Origin: CAIMUX01 sp964473865
GTDB taxonomy: Bacteria > Eisenbacteria > RBG-16-71-46 > CAIMUX01
Assembly: GCA_964473865.1 (NCBI GenBank)
Contig: CAYYQN010000005.1
Span: 1 to 64,000, forward strand
Reading direction: 5' to 3'
DNA: 64,000 nucleotides
The notes below the pieces were generated by a model that worked only from the letters and a program-made list of their open reading frames with translations, was not told the origin of the DNA and searched no databases. The first letter of the stretch is position 1. Each line of letters begins with the position of its first letter. Position numbers and translations under genes: made by a program. Below are positions 63,801 to 64,000 of the stretch, piece by piece.

Positions 63801-64000
63801 CGTCGCGAAGTGGAGCTTTCGGCCAAGCTGGATTCCGGCGCGAGCGGTATCGGAACCAACCTGGCCCAGCTCGAACTGAAGATCCGCGACCTGGAGGCGG
63901 AGCTGAAGCAGGTCCGCTTCGAGCGGGACGCATTGGCCCTCGCCTTCGGCTGGGTGAGCGAGGCCGCCGAACGGTTCCGCGGCACCTACCGGGAGGATCT
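60837..64000 (+). CDS. Rad50/SbcC-like (YhaN-type) ATPase with membrane segments, partial
   Basis: At least 1054 codons, cut by the window end. It opens with RIREIALAGFGPHREGRRFF and Walker A in LVGPNESGKSNLLQAL, then FGLASLDLFLEAFCLGQ. Long charged coiled coils follow on both sides of a membrane region near residues 545-605 (WLSLLGAAVIGPGLHYGLDL and AALGAGAAVFVLLQMVSFLLA). A Pro/Ala-rich linker follows, then more coiled coil. The last visible residues (AFGWVSEAAERFRGTYRED) approach the C-terminal ATPase lobe; the Q-loop partner, signature motif and Walker B lie beyond. Membrane helices inside the coiled coil are a known feature of YhaN rather than SbcC. Confidence 0.9.
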   Translation, partial: MSRAPLRIREIALAGFGPHREGRRFFFPDGPSVLVGPNESGKSNLLQALAATLFGLPAGNDPTGFTTAHFRSIPPPREFWGEVAWESDGRRYRLHRAFDSHQVRWVEETGDRRRVVYQGEHNPQAKSHARSPYPPRLREQFGLASLDLFLEAFCLGQVASQGDDLSADLQHLLSGSRTGRTDDVLQRLFDEVKERTRATGDLGLRRPGKDRPVNQREPGRLERLEDELARARADFAAGRSGLTLINERSTEREKIAAERKALAISLEQRRGRVDTLKRWAALEEERRRHEEALLRARSQLRELDEVEAKRKAEETGRGAADAVLLEAPADLGARLEALAAAEESAAARRQEATDQEVERSRLEAEAQALQARLDGELAPVRGMEDPVRVRRELAAAIRVRDQRAAELAQVRGRITELQDRLNTEGTWPEDLDPVLLRTRADSWLQDVRRLEAIAERRAEIAGPLEGRSFLDDDRMELLRRKLGIEERLRSNRARSRELEMQAAQLAAATARAEAEVERARAAEARQLARAADARAREAGSLWSGPISPWLSLLGAAVIGPGLHYGLDLAWPAALGAGAAVFVLLQMVSFLLARARAKRLAAAPIDSSADAGLAGDAGASQPATSAAGSAPAGTAAPLSPGPASAPDPAGELAALQAEREALEASFPSIRDQLGPFADVTGPEIGRLEERWAQLATEDERLVREAHALLAAFGGTDADWRTIPVSSLPEGLRDLLRLPGAPAPETCAALAAWLSTLDDAAWARFADRATARRELADRLRQEQERLAHHEAEARHDPDPEELQRRLGPFTADTPEEELERLVRERDQAEAGLRDLRARAAQIPSEATLRERCEETARADAEARAKWRDAWPRGPEPPAAGLRPWSEEIRAGVAAAREAATRLQGRDEATTGILRAAGATDRTEIERRAVSAEATLGAARLEVERLEADDPFLSASREIRDPLERALRLRQVLEDETRLLAEENEAEIRLHRREVELSAKLDSGASGIGTNLAQLELKIRDLEAELKQVRFERDALALAFGWVSEAAERFRGTYRED

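Overview
The window reads as a chromosomal scaffold from an uncultured, high-GC, Gram-negative member of the FCB-type bacteria; Candidatus Eisenbacteria or a near relative is my best guess. Several long secreted proteins end in the FlgD-like Ig / type IX-style sorting domain (a PNP motif, then Y/F-D-x-x-G-R-x-V, then a G-x-Y-x-x-R/K strand and a short basic tail). There is a carbohydrate-binding/outer-membrane beta-barrel protein, a TPR protein with a TonB C-terminal domain, and many TPR, PEGA, HEAT and FG-GAP repeat proteins. No rRNA, tRNA or CRISPR array is visible. A 100-base N gap at 40153-40252 shows this is a scaffold. The taxonomic call is inference from gene content, not from a marker gene.

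Layout. 200-1010: ECF sigma factor with an overlapping anti-sigma-like membrane protein. 1044-3953 (minus): fused double alpha/beta hydrolase with a C-terminal TPR, then a nucleotidyltransferase overlapping a 63-aa partner. 4400-13500: secreted and surface proteins (laminin-B-like/propeller protein, SUMF1-type lipoprotein, a decayed sorted protein, a beta-helix protein and two tandem cysteine-rich paralogues). 13500-15040: one IS110-family element with a strikingly structured leader. 15078-25208: a 1680-aa FG-GAP protein, a two-gene P-loop ATPase/PEGA and Ser/Thr kinase-ATPase operon, and a convergent PEGA protein. 26034-30445: secreted hydrolase and DUF5916-type barrel protein. 30620-36201: histidine kinase, response regulator-PP2C phosphatase and a membrane PP2C phosphatase. 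36487-40001 (minus): DNA methyltransferase/HNH pair, GNAT acetyltransferase and an ArsM-like methyltransferase. 40337-48037: two sulfatase-fold TPR proteins around a small cysteine-rich exoprotein, followed by a TMTC-like GT-C glycosyltransferase. 48060-55147: isocitrate/isopropylmalate dehydrogenase, membrane protein, aldo/keto reductase, M28-fold protein and KhpA-like KH protein. 55649-64000: HEAT-cyclophilin fusion, TPR-TonB protein and a YhaO/YhaN-like (Mre11/Rad50-type) pair running off the end.

Most notable observations. (1) The ArsM-like methyltransferase has an in-frame UGA exactly where the family has Cys in the motif W-S-D-C-I/V-A-G-A. The frame continues 46 codons to a normal family C-terminus, and a bacterial-SECIS-like hairpin lies 17 nt after the UGA: a candidate selenoprotein. 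(2) The IS110 transposase is preceded by a ~100-nt leader that can fold into a closed three-way-junction RNA, a candidate bridge RNA. (3) A six-cysteine module recurs six times in four secreted proteins, and a C-terminal tag of the form W-x-x-[IV]-K-A-x-[FY]-R ends the secreted proteins that lack the FlgD-like domain. (4) A ~75-85 bp palindrome-bearing repeat occurs in three intergenic regions. (5) Several enzymes look catalytically altered (M28 peptidase, second sulfatase-fold protein, SUMF1-type protein).
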